Below, piece by piece: positions 8,530 to 18,177 of a stretch of DNA of 61,003 nt. The stretch lies in assembly GCA_023701285.1 (NCBI GenBank), contig JAMPXH010000009.1, positions 1-61,003 on the forward strand, written 5' to 3'. The position numbers and the translations under genes are program-made. The notes beneath the pieces were generated by a model. That model was given only the letters and a program-made list of their open reading frames with translations. It had not been told where the DNA came from and did not search any database. The stretch's first letter is position 1. Each line of letters opens with the position of its first letter. The stretch is from Candidatus Didemnitutus sp. (GTDB lineage Bacteria; Verrucomicrobiota; Verrucomicrobiia; Opitutales; Opitutaceae).

Positions 8530-10203
8530 TCAGCCCCGCATCTCGCGCAGGATGCTCGTGAGGTAGGGGATGAGCTGTTTCTTGCGGGAGACGATGCCGG
8601 GCATGTCGAAGATCTCGTCCTGCTGGACATGCGCGTAGGAGATGCGGCGGATGAACTCCGGGTCGCCCTTCACGAGCATGAGCGAGTTCTGCGTGTTGAT
8701 GTCGGTGACGAGCAGGGCGGCAAAGGCGAGTTTCTCGGTGTTGCGCAGGTCGGCGAGGGCGGCGGCGATGTCCTTGGCGTGGGCCCAGAAGTTGTCGAAG
8801 CCGAGTTCCTCGACCTGCGAGACGGCGAAGGTGACGCCTTCTTCGTCGTAGATCTTGAAGTCGGAGCGGACGACCTTCTCCGGCGGGCTGGCGAGGATGA
8901 CGGAGCCGGAGCTGAAGATGAGTTCGGCGAGGGCCTTGGCCTTGATGTCGGCGTGGGTCTCGAGCCAGGCGAGCGTGTCGGCGTCCTTGGGCGTGGAGGT
9001 CGGGCTTTGCAGGAGCAGGGTGTCGGAGATGAGCCCGGACATCATGAGGCCGGCGAGGTCGGGGCCGGGCTTGAGGCCGTAGCGGCGGAAGAGGTCGGCG
9101 ACGATGGTGCAGGTGGAGCCGACGGGGTCGTTGAGGAAGAAAATCGGCTGCGGCGTGGCCATCGGCCCGAGGCGGTGGTGGTCGATGATTTCGGTGATGG
9201 TGACCTCGTCGGCGCCGGCGACGGCCTGGGTGAGTTCGTTGTGGTCGACGAGCACGAGGCGGGTCGGCACGGGCTTGAGGACGTCGGATTTGGTGAGGAT
9301 GCCGCGGAGCTTGCCGTCGTCGCCGACGACGAGGAAGGCGGGGGCCGAGGAGGCGCCGAGTCGACGGCGGATGTCGGCGAGGCGCACGTCGGGGCCGACG
9401 GTGTTGAAATTGCGGTCGATGATCGGCGCGAGGCGGCCGGCGGTGCGGATGAGGAGGGCGGTGGTGGCGGTGTCGTAGGGGCTGATCAGGAGGTTGACGC
9501 CGCGGGCGCGGGCGGCGTCGACGACTTCCGGAGCGGCGGGCTTGCCGCCGGTGATGACCAAGGTGCGGACGCCGAGTTCGATGGACTTGCGTTGGATGTC
9601 CTGGCGGTCGCCGACGACGATGATGGACTTGTCGGCCGGGATGCCCTCGGCCTGCGAGAGGCGCCAGAAGGAGGAAATGTCCATGGCGCCGATGCGGACG
9701 TAGCACTCCTCGACGCGGTCGGCGTGGGCGCCGAGATGGACGATCTCGGCCTGCAGGGTGCGGGCGATGGAGTTGAGGTCGGCGGTGACCAGGCGCATGC
9801 GCTTGGGCTCGGCGATCTGGGGGAGGAAGGCGTGGGCGAGCTGCGGGGCGGTGACGGTGCCGACGACCTGTTGATCGCGGTCGACGACCGGGACGACGCG
9901 GTGGCCGTAACGGTCGATGGATTCAAGGGCCTCGGCGTAGGTGGCGTCGTCGGTGACGCTGTGGACGTCGTGCACCATGACGTCGTGCACGCGCGGGGAG
10001 ACGTCACTGAGGTAGAGGGGCAGGGGCGTGCGGAAGCGGGCGAGGATGGCGTCGATGCGGGCGTTGGAATTGCCGCAGCGGGCGGGCACGTAGCCGGTCT
10101 CGCCGCGCGCCTCCTTGAAGGCGGCGTAGGCGATGGCGGAGCAGATGGAGTCAGCGTCGGGGTTGCGGTGTCCGATGACGAAGGTGGAGGGCACGGGGTC
10201 CAT
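8530..10203 (-). CDS. Family II (DHH) inorganic pyrophosphatase with CBS and DRTGG domains
   Basis: Hydrolyses pyrophosphate in the cytosol with a manganese/cobalt centre. The N-terminal catalytic half has GHRNPDADS (residues 11-19), then a CBS domain from about 70, a DRTGG-like middle and a second CBS motif. The catalytic half then resumes with VDHNE near 318 and the DHH signature (IIDHHRLGP) near 338. The C-terminal DHHA2 domain ends in SRKKQLIPYLTSIL. At 557 residues it is far longer than simple family II enzymes (about 310), as expected for the CBS-regulated class that responds to adenine nucleotides. A strong terminator lies upstream, so it has its own promoter. Confidence 0.92.
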   Translation of the reverse strand: MDPVPSTFVIGHRNPDADSICSAIAYAAFKEARGETGYVPARCGNSNARIDAILARFRTPLPLYLSDVSPRVHDVMVHDVHSVTDDATYAEALESIDRYGHRVVPVVDRDQQVVGTVTAPQLAHAFLPQIAEPKRMRLVTADLNSIARTLQAEIVHLGAHADRVEECYVRIGAMDISSFWRLSQAEGIPADKSIIVVGDRQDIQRKSIELGVRTLVITGGKPAAPEVVDAARARGVNLLISPYDTATTALLIRTAGRLAPIIDRNFNTVGPDVRLADIRRRLGASSAPAFLVVGDDGKLRGILTKSDVLKPVPTRLVLVDHNELTQAVAGADEVTITEIIDHHRLGPMATPQPIFFLNDPVGSTCTIVADLFRRYGLKPGPDLAGLMMSGLISDTLLLQSPTSTPKDADTLAWLETHADIKAKALAELIFSSGSVILASPPEKVVRSDFKIYDEEGVTFAVSQVEELGFDNFWAHAKDIAAALADLRNTEKLAFAALLVTDINTQNSLMLVKGDPEFIRRISYAHVQQDEIFDMPGIVSRKKQLIPYLTSILREMRG

Positions 10204-10250
10204 GAACGAAAGCGGCCCAAGCTAGGCGCTGGGGCGGGTGGGGAAAGAAA

Positions 10251-10285
10251 AAAGCCCGGCCTGTGCGGGCCGGGCTTTTGTTTTT
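10251..10285. terminator. Bidirectional terminator between the pseudopilin and pyrophosphatase genes
   Basis: The arms AAAGCCCGGCC (10251-10261) and GGCCGGGCTTT (10268-10278) form an 11-bp stem with a short loop and T-runs on both strands. It serves the pseudopilin gene, whose stop is 37 bases away on the minus strand. Confidence 0.85.
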
Positions 10286-10321
10286 GCCGAAAGCAATGGC
10301 GGGAATCTGACGAACTACTCG

Positions 10322-11053
10322 CTATTGCGGAGTCTGGCCCTGCACCCCGCCTACGGTTCCTAGGGTGGCGGAACTCGTCCCGTAAACGCGAGCGTTGACG
10401 GGAATGGCTTGGAGCAGGGACGGACCCTTTCTGCCGTTGGTCAGTGTGAGCTGACTGCCGGTTTCACTGGTGTTGGGGTAAAACTGGACGTTGCCGCCCA
10501 GAAATGCGATGTGGCCGCCGGTCTCGCGATAGACACCCTTGGTGGCGTCCCAGAAGCCGGTGGAGAGCAGGCCGCGGGTGAAGGCGACGGGGGTGGACGG
10601 GCCGTCGCTCATGCGGAGGCCGCCGACGAATTCGAAGCTGAGGTCGCGCGAGGCGAAATCCGTGGAAAGCACGTTGCGCGTGCCGGGCTCGATGATGGCG
10701 GTGGGGTAGACGCCGTTGAAGACGGGGTCGTTCTTCGCGAAATAGAAGGTGGGGTCGGTGAGGATGCCGCGCTGGGCCAGGACGCCGGCGAAGAGGTGGG
10801 CGCCGTTGCCGCCGGAGATCTGGGCCGCGAGGGCGGTGGGGTCGGGCAGGCGGTCGTTGTTGTCCGCCGCGTAGATCTGGGCGGCTTTCACGATCTCGCG
10901 CAGGTTGTTGGCATCGACCGTGCGTTGGGCGGTTTCGCGCACTTTACCCACGGTGGGGAAAATGAGGGCCGCCAGAATCCCGATGATGGCGATGACTGTG
11001 AGCAGCTCGATCAGCGTAAAGCCTGCTTCAGTGCGACGGGCGGCGAAGACCAT
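10322..11053 (-). CDS. Type II secretion/type IV pilin-like pseudopilin
   Basis: A 243-residue protein starting MVFAARRTEAGFTLIELLTV. It shows the prepilin peptidase site (Gly-Phe with Glu at +5) followed by a hydrophobic helix to about residue 32. The rest is a globular domain with a heptad-like region (ETAQRTVDANNLREIVKAAQ) and the ending common in Verrucomicrobia/Planctomycetes pseudopilins, where a header HIAFLGGNVQFYPN precedes the tail. These bacteria encode many such single pseudopilins without adjacent assembly genes, and none is adjacent here. The role (secretion, surface display or pilus) is undetermined. Confidence 0.85.
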   Translation of the reverse strand: MVFAARRTEAGFTLIELLTVIAIIGILAALIFPTVGKVRETAQRTVDANNLREIVKAAQIYAADNNDRLPDPTALAAQISGGNGAHLFAGVLAQRGILTDPTFYFAKNDPVFNGVYPTAIIEPGTRNVLSTDFASRDLSFEFVGGLRMSDGPSTPVAFTRGLLSTGFWDATKGVYRETGGHIAFLGGNVQFYPNTSETGSQLTLTNGRKGPSLLQAIPVNARVYGTSSATLGTVGGVQGQTPQ

Positions 11054-11373
11054 AAAAGTTAAGTTAAAGTCGAGTCATACCAACCGATGACTTCAAGCCG
11101 ATTCTCGCGCCGGGGCCGGCTTTGACGCGTTAATCGCCGCGGCTGGCGCTGGTTTTGCGGTCTTGGCTGGAGTCGTGTCAGCCAGCGGCGCGCGGTCCGG
11201 TTGGCGCACGCTGGATGTGTCATGCGGGCCGGCGCGGAGGGCGAACCGAGGACTGCGCACTTGCTTCGCGGGTGGGTTTGAGCATTTTCGCTCTGGGCTG
11301 GGGAACGCAGACGGGCCGGGCACCGGGGTGAACGGCGCCGGCGCGCGAACCCGGCACTCTCCACGAATTTTAC
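11054..11373. other. 320-bp divergent intergenic region
   Basis: Separates the pseudopilin gene (minus) from mcsA (plus). It must hold both promoters, but I see no convincing -35/-10 pair, no CIRCE element, no CtsR heptad repeat and no small gene. The first 40 bases beside the pseudopilin are AT-richer (AAGTTAAGTTAAAG) than the rest. Confidence 0.5.
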
Positions 11374-11889
11374 ATGGCCAACTCCCTCAAGTGCGACCTT
11401 TGCGCCAAGCCGGCGACCGTCCACCTCACGCAGATCGTCAATAACAAGATCCACAAGGTCGATCTGTGCGAAGCGTGCGCGCAGGCCAAGGGCGTGACCG
11501 ACCCCAGCGGCTTCTCGCTGGCTGACCTCCTGCTGAAGGCTTCCCTGAATCCCGAGCCCGGTGGCGACGCGGCCTGCGAGGTTTGTGGTTTCACCCAGCA
11601 GGATTTCAAAAAGACCGGTCGTTTCGGTTGTCCGGCTTGCTATGAAGCCTTCGCCCGCACCCTCGAGCCCGTGCTCGAAAGCATGCACAAGGGCGTGGCC
11701 CATGTCGGCAAGGTCCCGCAAAAGGCCTTGGAGCGTCGTTCGCTTTACGACCGCCTCACCGAGCTGGAAACCGAGCTCGAGCAGGCGATCAAGTCCGAGC
11801 GTTACGAGGACGCGGCCCGCTACCGCGACGAAATTCACCAGGTCCGGCAAGCCGTCGGCAAGAAGACGTCCGCGCGCCATGAAGATTAA
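11374..11889 (+). CDS. mcsA: McsA-like zinc-finger/UVR-domain activator of McsB
   Basis: A 171-residue cofactor of the protein arginine kinase McsB. Four Cys-X2-Cys pairs are seen: CDLC, CEAC, CEVC and CPAC, which should bind two zinc ions. A C-terminal UVR motif (LETELEQAIKSERYEDAARY) is the type shared with UvrB/UvrC and the ClpC middle domain. It overlaps mcsB by 11 bases and clpC follows, the same order as in Firmicutes. The Firmicutes repressor gene ctsR is not in front. Confidence 0.9.
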   Translation: MANSLKCDLCAKPATVHLTQIVNNKIHKVDLCEACAQAKGVTDPSGFSLADLLLKASLNPEPGGDAACEVCGFTQQDFKKTGRFGCPACYEAFARTLEPVLESMHKGVAHVGKVPQKALERRSLYDRLTELETELEQAIKSERYEDAARYRDEIHQVRQAVGKKTSARHED

Positions 11890-12961
11890 CGAACTCATCG
11901 CCGGCTCCTCCGAACTCACCGACACCGGTGCGAACAAGACCGCGGTCGTCCTGATGACGCGCATCCGCCTCGCGCGCAACCTCGCCCGGATGCCTTTCCC
12001 GGGCTGGGCCAAGGAAACGCAGCGCCGCGAGGTGCTCGCCTCCTGCCTGCAGGCCGTCGCCTCGCTGCCGCAGATGAAGCGCGGCCTCGCCGTCGGCTTG
12101 GAGGACCTCGACGACCTCGAACGCCAGATCCTCGTCGAGCGGCACCTCATCAGCCGCGAGCTCAGTCACGGCAAGGCCGGTTGCGGCGTCGTCGTCAGCA
12201 AGGACCAGTCCTGCGTGGTGATGATCAACGAGGAGGACCATCTCCGCATCCAGGTCCTCCGCGCCGGTTTCCAGTTCAAGAAGGTCTGGAACACCATCGA
12301 CGCGCTCGACACCGAGCTCGAGGAGCACCTCGACTACGCGTTCTCGCCGCAACTCGGTTACCTCACCGCCTGCCCGACCAACCTCGGCACCGCGATCCGG
12401 GCCTCGACGATGATGCACCTGCCCGCCCTCGTGATCTCGGGCCAGATGGAGAAGGTCGTCCGCGCGGTCAACCAGCTCGGCATGGCCGTGCGCGGCCTCT
12501 TCGGCGAAGGCTCCGACGCCAGCGGCTCCATCTTCCAGATCTCCAACCAGACGACGCTCGGCGAGACCGAGGAGGATATCATCAAGCACCTCACCGGCGT
12601 GCTGAACACCATCATCGAGCAGGAACTCAACGCCCGCGAGCGCCTGATCGAGACCGAGCCGGCGAAGCTCTTCGACAAGATCGGTCGCGCCTACGGCATC
12701 CTCCAGCACGGTTACCTGCTCAACTCCGGCGAGGCGATGAATCTCCTCTCGCTCATCCGCCTCGGCATCGACCTCGGCATGTTCCCGGACACGCAGCGCG
12801 CCTTCATCGACCGCCTCTTCATTGAGTGCCAGCCCGGCCACATCCAGCACGCCCATCGCGGCAGCGTCGAGGCCGGCCAGCGCGACGTGCTGCGCGGCCA
12901 GTTGCTGCGCGCCGAATTTGCCAAACTGCCCGGCCCGGACTTCAGTAGGGCCAGCCAGTAA
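11879..12961 (+). CDS. mcsB: Protein arginine kinase McsB
   Basis: Phosphorylates arginines of damaged or regulatory proteins, marking them for ClpC-ClpP. It belongs to the ATP:guanido phosphotransferase (phosphagen kinase) family. Seen are the arginine-rich nucleotide site MTRIRLARNL, the INEEDHLRIQV block near residues 116-126 and the late RDVLRG near 334-339. The last corresponds to the RDXXRA phosphoarginine-sensing motif of bacterial McsB with Gly in place of the final Ala. Its 360 residues match the family. The ATG at 11879 lies inside the end of mcsA, so translation is coupled. Confidence 0.93.
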   Translation: MKINELIAGSSELTDTGANKTAVVLMTRIRLARNLARMPFPGWAKETQRREVLASCLQAVASLPQMKRGLAVGLEDLDDLERQILVERHLISRELSHGKAGCGVVVSKDQSCVVMINEEDHLRIQVLRAGFQFKKVWNTIDALDTELEEHLDYAFSPQLGYLTACPTNLGTAIRASTMMHLPALVISGQMEKVVRAVNQLGMAVRGLFGEGSDASGSIFQISNQTTLGETEEDIIKHLTGVLNTIIEQELNARERLIETEPAKLFDKIGRAYGILQHGYLLNSGEAMNLLSLIRLGIDLGMFPDTQRAFIDRLFIECQPGHIQHAHRGSVEAGQRDVLRGQLLRAEFAKLPGPDFSRASQ

Positions 12962-12988
12962 CCGACACCCTTTTAAAACAAAGCCCAC

Positions 12989-15529
12989 ATGGAACCCATG
13001 AACAATTTCACGCCTCGCGCGCAGCAAGTGCTCGCCCTGGCACGTAAGGAGGCCGACCGCTTCCATCACAATTACGTCGGCACCGAGCATCTCCTGCTGG
13101 GCTTGATCAAGCTCGGCCAGGGCGTCGCCGTCAGCGTCCTCCAGAAGATGGGCCTCGATCTCGAGACCGTCCGCGGCGAGGTCGAGAAACAGGTCGGCAC
13201 CGGACAGGAGACCAAGACGCCCGCCAGCAGCATCCCCTACACGCCGCGCGTGAAGAAGGTCCTCGCCCTCGCCGGCAAGGAAGCCAAGGCCCTCAACCAC
13301 TCCTATGTCGGCACCGAGCACATCCTGCTCGGCCTGCTCCGCGAGGGTGAAGGTGTGGCCGCCCGCGTGCTCAAGTCCCTCGACATCGACATCGAGCGCA
13401 CGCGCAACGAGATCCTCCGCGAGCTCGACCCGCAGTTCGCCGCCGGCCAGGAAGGCGGCGGCGCCGGCGGTGGCATCGGCGGACCGGGTGGCGGCGAAGA
13501 AGCCTCCTCGTCTTCGCGTTCCGGCTCCGACGACAAGAAGGAAGTCAAGACGCCCGCGCTCAAGGCCTTCGGCCGCGACCTCACCGAGCTCGCCCGCAAG
13601 GGCGAGATGGACCCCGTCGTGGGCCGCAAGAACGAGATCCGCCGCGTCATCCAGATCCTCTGCCGCCGCACCAAGAACAACCCGGTGCTCGTCGGCGAAG
13701 CCGGCGTCGGCAAGACCGCCATCGTCGAAGGCCTCGCGCAGGAGATCGCCAAGGGCAACGTCCCCGAGATCCTCGCCGAGAAGAAGGTCATCACCCTCGA
13801 CCTCGCCCTCATGGTCGCCGGCACGAAATACCGCGGCCAGTTCGAGGAGCGCATCAAGGCCGTGATGGACGAGATCAAGCGCGCCAAGAACGTCATCATC
13901 TTCATCGACGAGCTCCACACCATCGTCGGCGCCGGCGCCGCCGAGGGCGCGATGGACGCCTCCAACATCTTCAAGCCCGCGCTCAGCCGCGGCGAGCTCC
14001 AGTGCATCGGCGCGACCACCCTCAACGAGTATCGCAAATACATCGAGAAGGACTCCGCCCTCGACCGCCGCTTCCAGAACGTGAAGGTCGAGCCGCCGTC
14101 CGTCGACGACACAATCATCATCCTCAAGGGCATCCGCGGCAAATACGAGGATCACCACAAGGCCACCTTCACCGACAAGGCCCTCGAGGTCGCCGCCAAG
14201 CTCTCCGACCGCTACATCACCGGCCGTTTCCTGCCGGACAAGGCGATCGACGTGCTCGACGAGGCCGGTTCGCGCGCCCGCATCAGTGCGCTCAACCGCC
14301 CGCCCGAGATCGAAGGCATGACCAAGGAGATCGACGAGGTCTGCGCCCAAAAGGAGCAGGCCATCGCCGCCCAGCACTTCGAGGAAGCCGCCAAGTTCCG
14401 CGATCGCGAGAAACAGCTCCGCGCCAAGCAGGACGAGGCCATCGCCGCCTGGAAGAAGACTCGCGACGAGCAACGCATCATCGTCGACGAGGAGCAGATG
14501 GCGCAGGTCGTCTCCGACTGGACCGGCATCCCGCTCAGCCGTCTCGAGAAGAAGGAGAGCGAGAAGCTCCTCGTCCTCGAGCAGGAGCTGCAAAAGTTCA
14601 TCATCGGCCAGGACCTTGCCACCGTCGCCATCGCGCGCGCCCTGCGGCGCAGCCGCGCCGACCTCAAGGACCCGCGCCGTCCCATCGGCTCGTTCATGTT
14701 CCTCGGACCCACCGGCGTCGGCAAGACCGAGTTGGCCAAGCAGCTCGCCGCGCAGATCTTCGGTTCGCAGGACGCGATCGTGCAGATCGACATGTCCGAA
14801 TACATGGAGAAGTTCTCCGTCTCGCGCCTCATCGGCTCGCCTCCGGGCTACGTCGGCTACGAGGAGGGCGGCCAGCTCACCGAGGCCGTCCGCCGCCGTC
14901 CGTATTCCGTCGTGCTCTTCGACGAGATCGAGAAGGCGCACCCGGACGTCGTGCAGCTCATGTTGCAGATCCTCGAGGACGGCCGCCTGACCGATTCGCT
15001 CGGCCGCACGGTCGACTTCCGCAACACGATCATCCTGATGACGACCAACGTCGGCGCGAAGCTGATCCAGAGTCAGACGACGATGGGTTTCGCCGCCGCG
15101 GCCAAGTCGGACTTCCACGACCAGGACAAGCTGAGGGAGAAGGTGCTCGAGGAGGCCAAGCGCGTCTTCAAGCCCGAGTTCCTCAACCGCATCAACGACC
15201 TCGTCGTCTTCCGTCCGCTCACGAAGGACGACCTCATCAAGATCGTCGAGATCGAGGTGGGCAAGGTCTCGCAGCGTCTCGCTTCGCGGAACATCCTGCT
15301 CGAGTTCTCGCCGGAATCGAAGCTCCTCCTCATCGAGAAGGGCTACGACGAGAAATACGGCGCGCGTCCGCTCCGCCGGGCCGTCGAGCACTGCCTCGAG
15401 GACCCGCTCGCCGAGGCGATGCTCCGCGGCGACATCAAGGAAGGCGATCCGATCCTCGTCGTGCGCAACGGCGACAAGCTCGAGTTCCGCCAGAAGACGC
15501 CGACCGCCGACACCGGCGTGTCGTCGTAA
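12989..15529 (+). CDS. clpC: ATP-dependent Clp protease ATP-binding subunit ClpC
   Basis: AAA+ unfoldase that feeds substrates, including arginine-phosphorylated ones, to ClpP. Domain order is two N-domain repeats ([12 protein letters not shown] and [12 protein letters not shown]), then a Gly/Ser-rich linker near 150-185. AAA-1 has Walker A GEAGVGKT near 235. A middle domain with a UVR-like motif ([15 protein letters not shown] near 465) follows. AAA-2 has Walker A GPTGVGKT near 572, and the C-terminus carries the ClpP-docking domain. At 846 residues it has ClpC rather than ClpA or ClpB architecture. A second ATG three codons downstream is an alternative start. It is the third gene of the mcsA-mcsB-clpC operon. 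Confidence 0.96.
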   Translation: MEPMNNFTPRAQQVLALARKEADRFHHNYVGTEHLLLGLIKLGQGVAVSVLQKMGLDLETVRGEVEKQVGTGQETKTPASSIPYTPRVKKVLALAGKEAKALNHSYVGTEHILLGLLREGEGVAARVLKSLDIDIERTRNEILRELDPQFAAGQEGGGAGGGIGGPGGGEEASSSSRSGSDDKKEVKTPALKAFGRDLTELARKGEMDPVVGRKNEIRRVIQILCRRTKNNPVLVGEAGVGKTAIVEGLAQEIAKGNVPEILAEKKVITLDLALMVAGTKYRGQFEERIKAVMDEIKRAKNVIIFIDELHTIVGAGAAEGAMDASNIFKPALSRGELQCIGATTLNEYRKYIEKDSALDRRFQNVKVEPPSVDDTIIILKGIRGKYEDHHKATFTDKALEVAAKLSDRYITGRFLPDKAIDVLDEAGSRARISALNRPPEIEGMTKEIDEVCAQKEQAIAAQHFEEAAKFRDREKQLRAKQDEAIAAWKKTRDEQRIIVDEEQMAQVVSDWTGIPLSRLEKKESEKLLVLEQELQKFIIGQDLATVAIARALRRSRADLKDPRRPIGSFMFLGPTGVGKTELAKQLAAQIFGSQDAIVQIDMSEYMEKFSVSRLIGSPPGYVGYEEGGQLTEAVRRRPYSVVLFDEIEKAHPDVVQLMLQILEDGRLTDSLGRTVDFRNTIILMTTNVGAKLIQSQTTMGFAAAAKSDFHDQDKLREKVLEEAKRVFKPEFLNRINDLVVFRPLTKDDLIKIVEIEVGKVSQRLASRNILLEFSPESKLLLIEKGYDEKYGARPLRRAVEHCLEDPLAEAMLRGDIKEGDPILVVRNGDKLEFRQKTPTADTGVSS

Positions 15530-15555
15530 TCCGACCGTTCCCGCTATGTTTCTCC

Positions 15556-15585
15556 AAAGCCCGCCGCGCTCCGGCGGGCTTTTTT
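15556..15585 (+). terminator. Terminator of the mcsA-mcsB-clpC operon
   Basis: AAAGCCCGCCG (15556-15566) pairs with CGGCGGGCTTT (15572-15582) around a 5-base loop and is followed by a T-run. It begins 26 bases after the clpC stop. Its presence argues against starting the next gene at 15546. Confidence 0.88.
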
Positions 15586-15674
15586 GTGCCCGCGTCGCGC
15601 CGACGGCGGAGGACCGCGGCGCAGCCGGTCTGCGCGCGCTTGCCGGCGTTCATGCGCGCCGCTTTGCTGCCGGC

Positions 15675-17465
15675 GTGCGTCGTTCCGCGCTTATTTTCCT
15701 CGGCTTGGTTGCGGCGGTTGCGCTGACCGCCCAGGAGCGTGCCTTCAATGCTGAGGAACTCGCCCTGCCGCCTTCCGCGTCACGACTGGATGCGCTGGTG
15801 GAATCGGCGGGCCGGCAAGGGTGGGGTGAATGGGTCGAGCCGCTGCGGCAGGCTGCCTTCCAAGTCTATGACCGCGACGCGGCGGCGGCCGGGCCTTGGT
15901 ATCATCTTTATCGTTGGGCGCGGCTCTTTGCCACGCCGCGCCGGGAGGCGGTCGAGTCCTGGCTGCGCGCGGTCGAGGCCGCCCGCGTCGGTCATCCCAA
16001 CATGGCCGAGCGCTACGCCTTGCCGCCGGGGTCACTCGCGGCCGAGGTGCCGCCGGCGTTGCAGCGCTGGCTGATCGGCCAGCCCGATTTCGCGCGCGAG
16101 TTTTTCACCACGTTTGATGACGTCGATCAGCCCATCGAGGTGCTGAGCATCCTGCGGCGTATCCACGCGGCATCGCCAGCGTTGTTCGCGAATTACGCCT
16201 CGCTCGCGCTCGCCATCGCGGTGGTTTACGACGTGCCGCCGCCGCCCGACTGGCCACACGGGCAGGTCGCGGCCCGGTTGCTGCCGCGCCGGTTGCCGGA
16301 CCCGGTCGAAGCCTTCAATCATTGGGCGCGGCTCGACCGCACCGGCGCCAGCGTGCACCGCCTGCGCCGGTTGCCGGCGTCCGAGCTCAAGTTCATCGTC
16401 GATGCGAGTGCGCCCCTGGCCGAGCTGGCGTGGGCGCAACGGCAGGTCACGTGGCCGCTCGCGCAGTTCAGCCGGGCCTATGACCAGATTCGCTACCGCG
16501 ATGACCGGCTGACAAAACTGCAGTTCACGTGGCCCGCGTCCGACTACCGGTTGGCGACGATCCTGCGGGAGGGCGGCATCTGCGTGGACCAAGCCTATTT
16601 CGCGGCCAACGCCGGCAAGGCGCGCGGGTTGCCGACGCTGCTTTTCCGCGGCGCAGGGCTCGATGGCCGGCACGCGTGGTTCGGCTACCTCGGTGCGGGC
16701 GGCTGGGTGCTCGATGCCGGGCGCTACGCCGAGCAGCGCTATGTCGCCGGGCTCGCGCACGACCCGCAGACTTGGCGCAACTTCACCGATCACGAGCTGT
16801 TGTTCCTGTCGGAGCGTTTCCGCGCGACGCCGCTCTACCAACTCGCGCAACTCCACGCGGACTTCGCGCTGGAACTGCTCCGCGGCGGCGACCCGCGCGC
16901 GGCGGTCCGCGCGGCGCGCGAGGCGGTCAAGCGCGAGCCGCGCAACCTGACGGGTTGGCAGGCGTTGCTGACCGCCCAGGAGGCCGCGGGCGATCCGGTC
17001 GGCGAGCGCGAGGCCACGCTGCGTGAGGCGCGCCGGGCTTTCCAACGCTATCCCGATTTGGAGGCGGCCTTCGCCCGCCGGTTGATCCAGAGCCTGCACG
17101 CGCGCGGCGAGAAGGCGGCGGCCGTTGCCGAGGAGCAGCAATTGCTGCGCAAGCATCAGGCGGGGCGGGTGGATCTGAGCATGCAGCAGGCCGGCGAGAT
17201 CCTGCAGCGCAGCCTGCGCGAGGATGACCTGCCCACCCGCATCAAGACCTACCGCCGCCTGCTCGAGACGAACGGGCGCGGCGCAGGGATCGATTTTTTC
17301 GACCAAGTAGTCACGCCTTTCGTGTTGCACCTGCGGGCGCAGGCGCAGCTGCCGGCGGCGCGCGACGCGCTCCAACGCGCCCGCCAGACCCTGCGGGTGG
17401 AGCCGGGCGGGCAACTGGAGGGCGAATTCGAGCGCGCCGCCGCCGAGCTGCGGAAGGCCCGCTGA
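15675..17465 (+). CDS. Secreted transglutaminase-like protein with C-terminal helical repeats
   Basis: A predicted exported protein of 596 residues. The GTG at 15675 gives a clean signal peptide (M)RRSALIFLGLVAAVALTAQ; the frame opens earlier, but a start at 15546 would place the clpC terminator in the coding region. The middle holds a transglutaminase-like core with Cys in GGICVDQAYF (about 302), His in GRHAWFGYL (about 332) and Asp in VLDAGRY (about 346), the expected triad. The C-terminal 200 residues are Ala/Arg/Leu-rich helices that look like degenerate TPRs. A periplasmic protease or peptide-crosslink role is possible, but no substrate can be named. Confidence 0.72.
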   Translation: MRRSALIFLGLVAAVALTAQERAFNAEELALPPSASRLDALVESAGRQGWGEWVEPLRQAAFQVYDRDAAAAGPWYHLYRWARLFATPRREAVESWLRAVEAARVGHPNMAERYALPPGSLAAEVPPALQRWLIGQPDFAREFFTTFDDVDQPIEVLSILRRIHAASPALFANYASLALAIAVVYDVPPPPDWPHGQVAARLLPRRLPDPVEAFNHWARLDRTGASVHRLRRLPASELKFIVDASAPLAELAWAQRQVTWPLAQFSRAYDQIRYRDDRLTKLQFTWPASDYRLATILREGGICVDQAYFAANAGKARGLPTLLFRGAGLDGRHAWFGYLGAGGWVLDAGRYAEQRYVAGLAHDPQTWRNFTDHELLFLSERFRATPLYQLAQLHADFALELLRGGDPRAAVRAAREAVKREPRNLTGWQALLTAQEAAGDPVGEREATLREARRAFQRYPDLEAAFARRLIQSLHARGEKAAAVAEEQQLLRKHQAGRVDLSMQQAGEILQRSLREDDLPTRIKTYRRLLETNGRGAGIDFFDQVVTPFVLHLRAQAQLPAARDALQRARQTLRVEPGGQLEGEFERAAAELRKAR

Positions 17466-17508
17466 GCTTTCTGCTGCGCCGGCGCCGCCGGTCCGTCGTG
17501 CGTCAACT

Positions 17509-17525
17509 GTTCAAATTTATTGAAC
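17509..17525. promoter_or_regulatory. 17-bp palindrome upstream of exbB
   Basis: GTTCAAATTTATTGAAC: perfect 6-base arms around a 5-base AT-only centre, starting 69 bases before the exbB ATG. It stands out against the GC-rich background and could be an operator. No regulator can be assigned. Confidence 0.4.
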
Positions 17526-17577
17526 CTTTTCCGGCTTGTGACGGTCCGAGGCGGCGGTTCACTCCGAAACTTCAGCC

Positions 17578-18177
17578 ATGTTTGATATCTTCAAGGGTGC
17601 AGGCCTGCTCATCTACCCGCTGGGCGTTTGTTCGATTCTGGCCGTCTACATCATCTGCGAGCGCATCTATGCGTTGCGCCAGGCAGCCATCCTGCCCGAC
17701 GACCTCGTCGACGCCGTGATGCAGGGCAAGGCCTACGCGGGCGGCAAGCACTCGGTGCTCGCGCGCGTGCTCGACTACGCCAGCGAACACCGCAGCGATC
17801 CGGAGGCGGTCAAGGCCTTCGCCCGCCTCGAGCTGAACCGCATGGAGCGCGGCATCCCGTATCTCGATGTCATCTATGCCGCGGCGCCGCTCATCGGCCT
17901 CACGGGCACGGTGACGGGCCTCCTGCAGGTGTTCTCGGCCATCTCGCCCGACACGGGCCTGCCCGATCCGGTCGCCTTCACCAAGGGCGTCGCCCTGGCG
18001 CTCTCGGCCACGGTCATCGGTCTGTCGATCGCCATCCCGTCGTTGGTCGGCGCGGGCTATCTCCAGCGCAAGGTCGAGAACTACGCCGCGCAGATGGACG
18101 TGCTGCTCGAGCGCGTGCTCGGTCGCAACAGCCGCGAGCCCTCCACGGTCTCGCCCCAGATTCAGGCGCAAAAATGA
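17578..18177 (+). CDS. exbB: MotA/TolQ/ExbB proton channel protein
   Basis: Inner-membrane proton-channel component that energises TonB- or Tol-type outer-membrane processes. Its 199 residues have the family layout: one helix near residues 8-28 (LIYPLGVCSILAVYIICERI), a cytoplasmic loop, then paired helices in APLIGLTGTVTGLLQVFSAI and GVALALSATVIGLSIAIPSL. It overlaps exbD by ATGA, so the two are translated together. No tonB or tolA is adjacent. The tol or exb assignment is therefore by family only. Confidence 0.9.
   Translation: MFDIFKGAGLLIYPLGVCSILAVYIICERIYALRQAAILPDDLVDAVMQGKAYAGGKHSVLARVLDYASEHRSDPEAVKAFARLELNRMERGIPYLDVIYAAAPLIGLTGTVTGLLQVFSAISPDTGLPDPVAFTKGVALALSATVIGLSIAIPSLVGAGYLQRKVENYAAQMDVLLERVLGRNSREPSTVSPQIQAQK

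Noticed and set aside
8321-9706. 461-residue Arg/His/Pro-rich frame over the pyrophosphatase gene
   Set aside because: Out-of-frame translation of GC-rich coding DNA; the HHRPPPR-type repeats are an artefact of codon shift.
11789-15391. 1200-residue open frame antisense to mcsB and clpC
   Set aside because: Composed of repetitive Asp/Glu/Leu/Val/Gly-rich translation that mirrors the real genes' codon pattern in GC-rich DNA; no start context, domain or signal. The opposite strand encodes unmistakable ClpC and McsB.
15546-15674. Earlier start for the transglutaminase-like gene
   Set aside because: It would put the clpC terminator inside the coding region and bury the signal peptide, whereas the GTG at 15675 gives a clean one.
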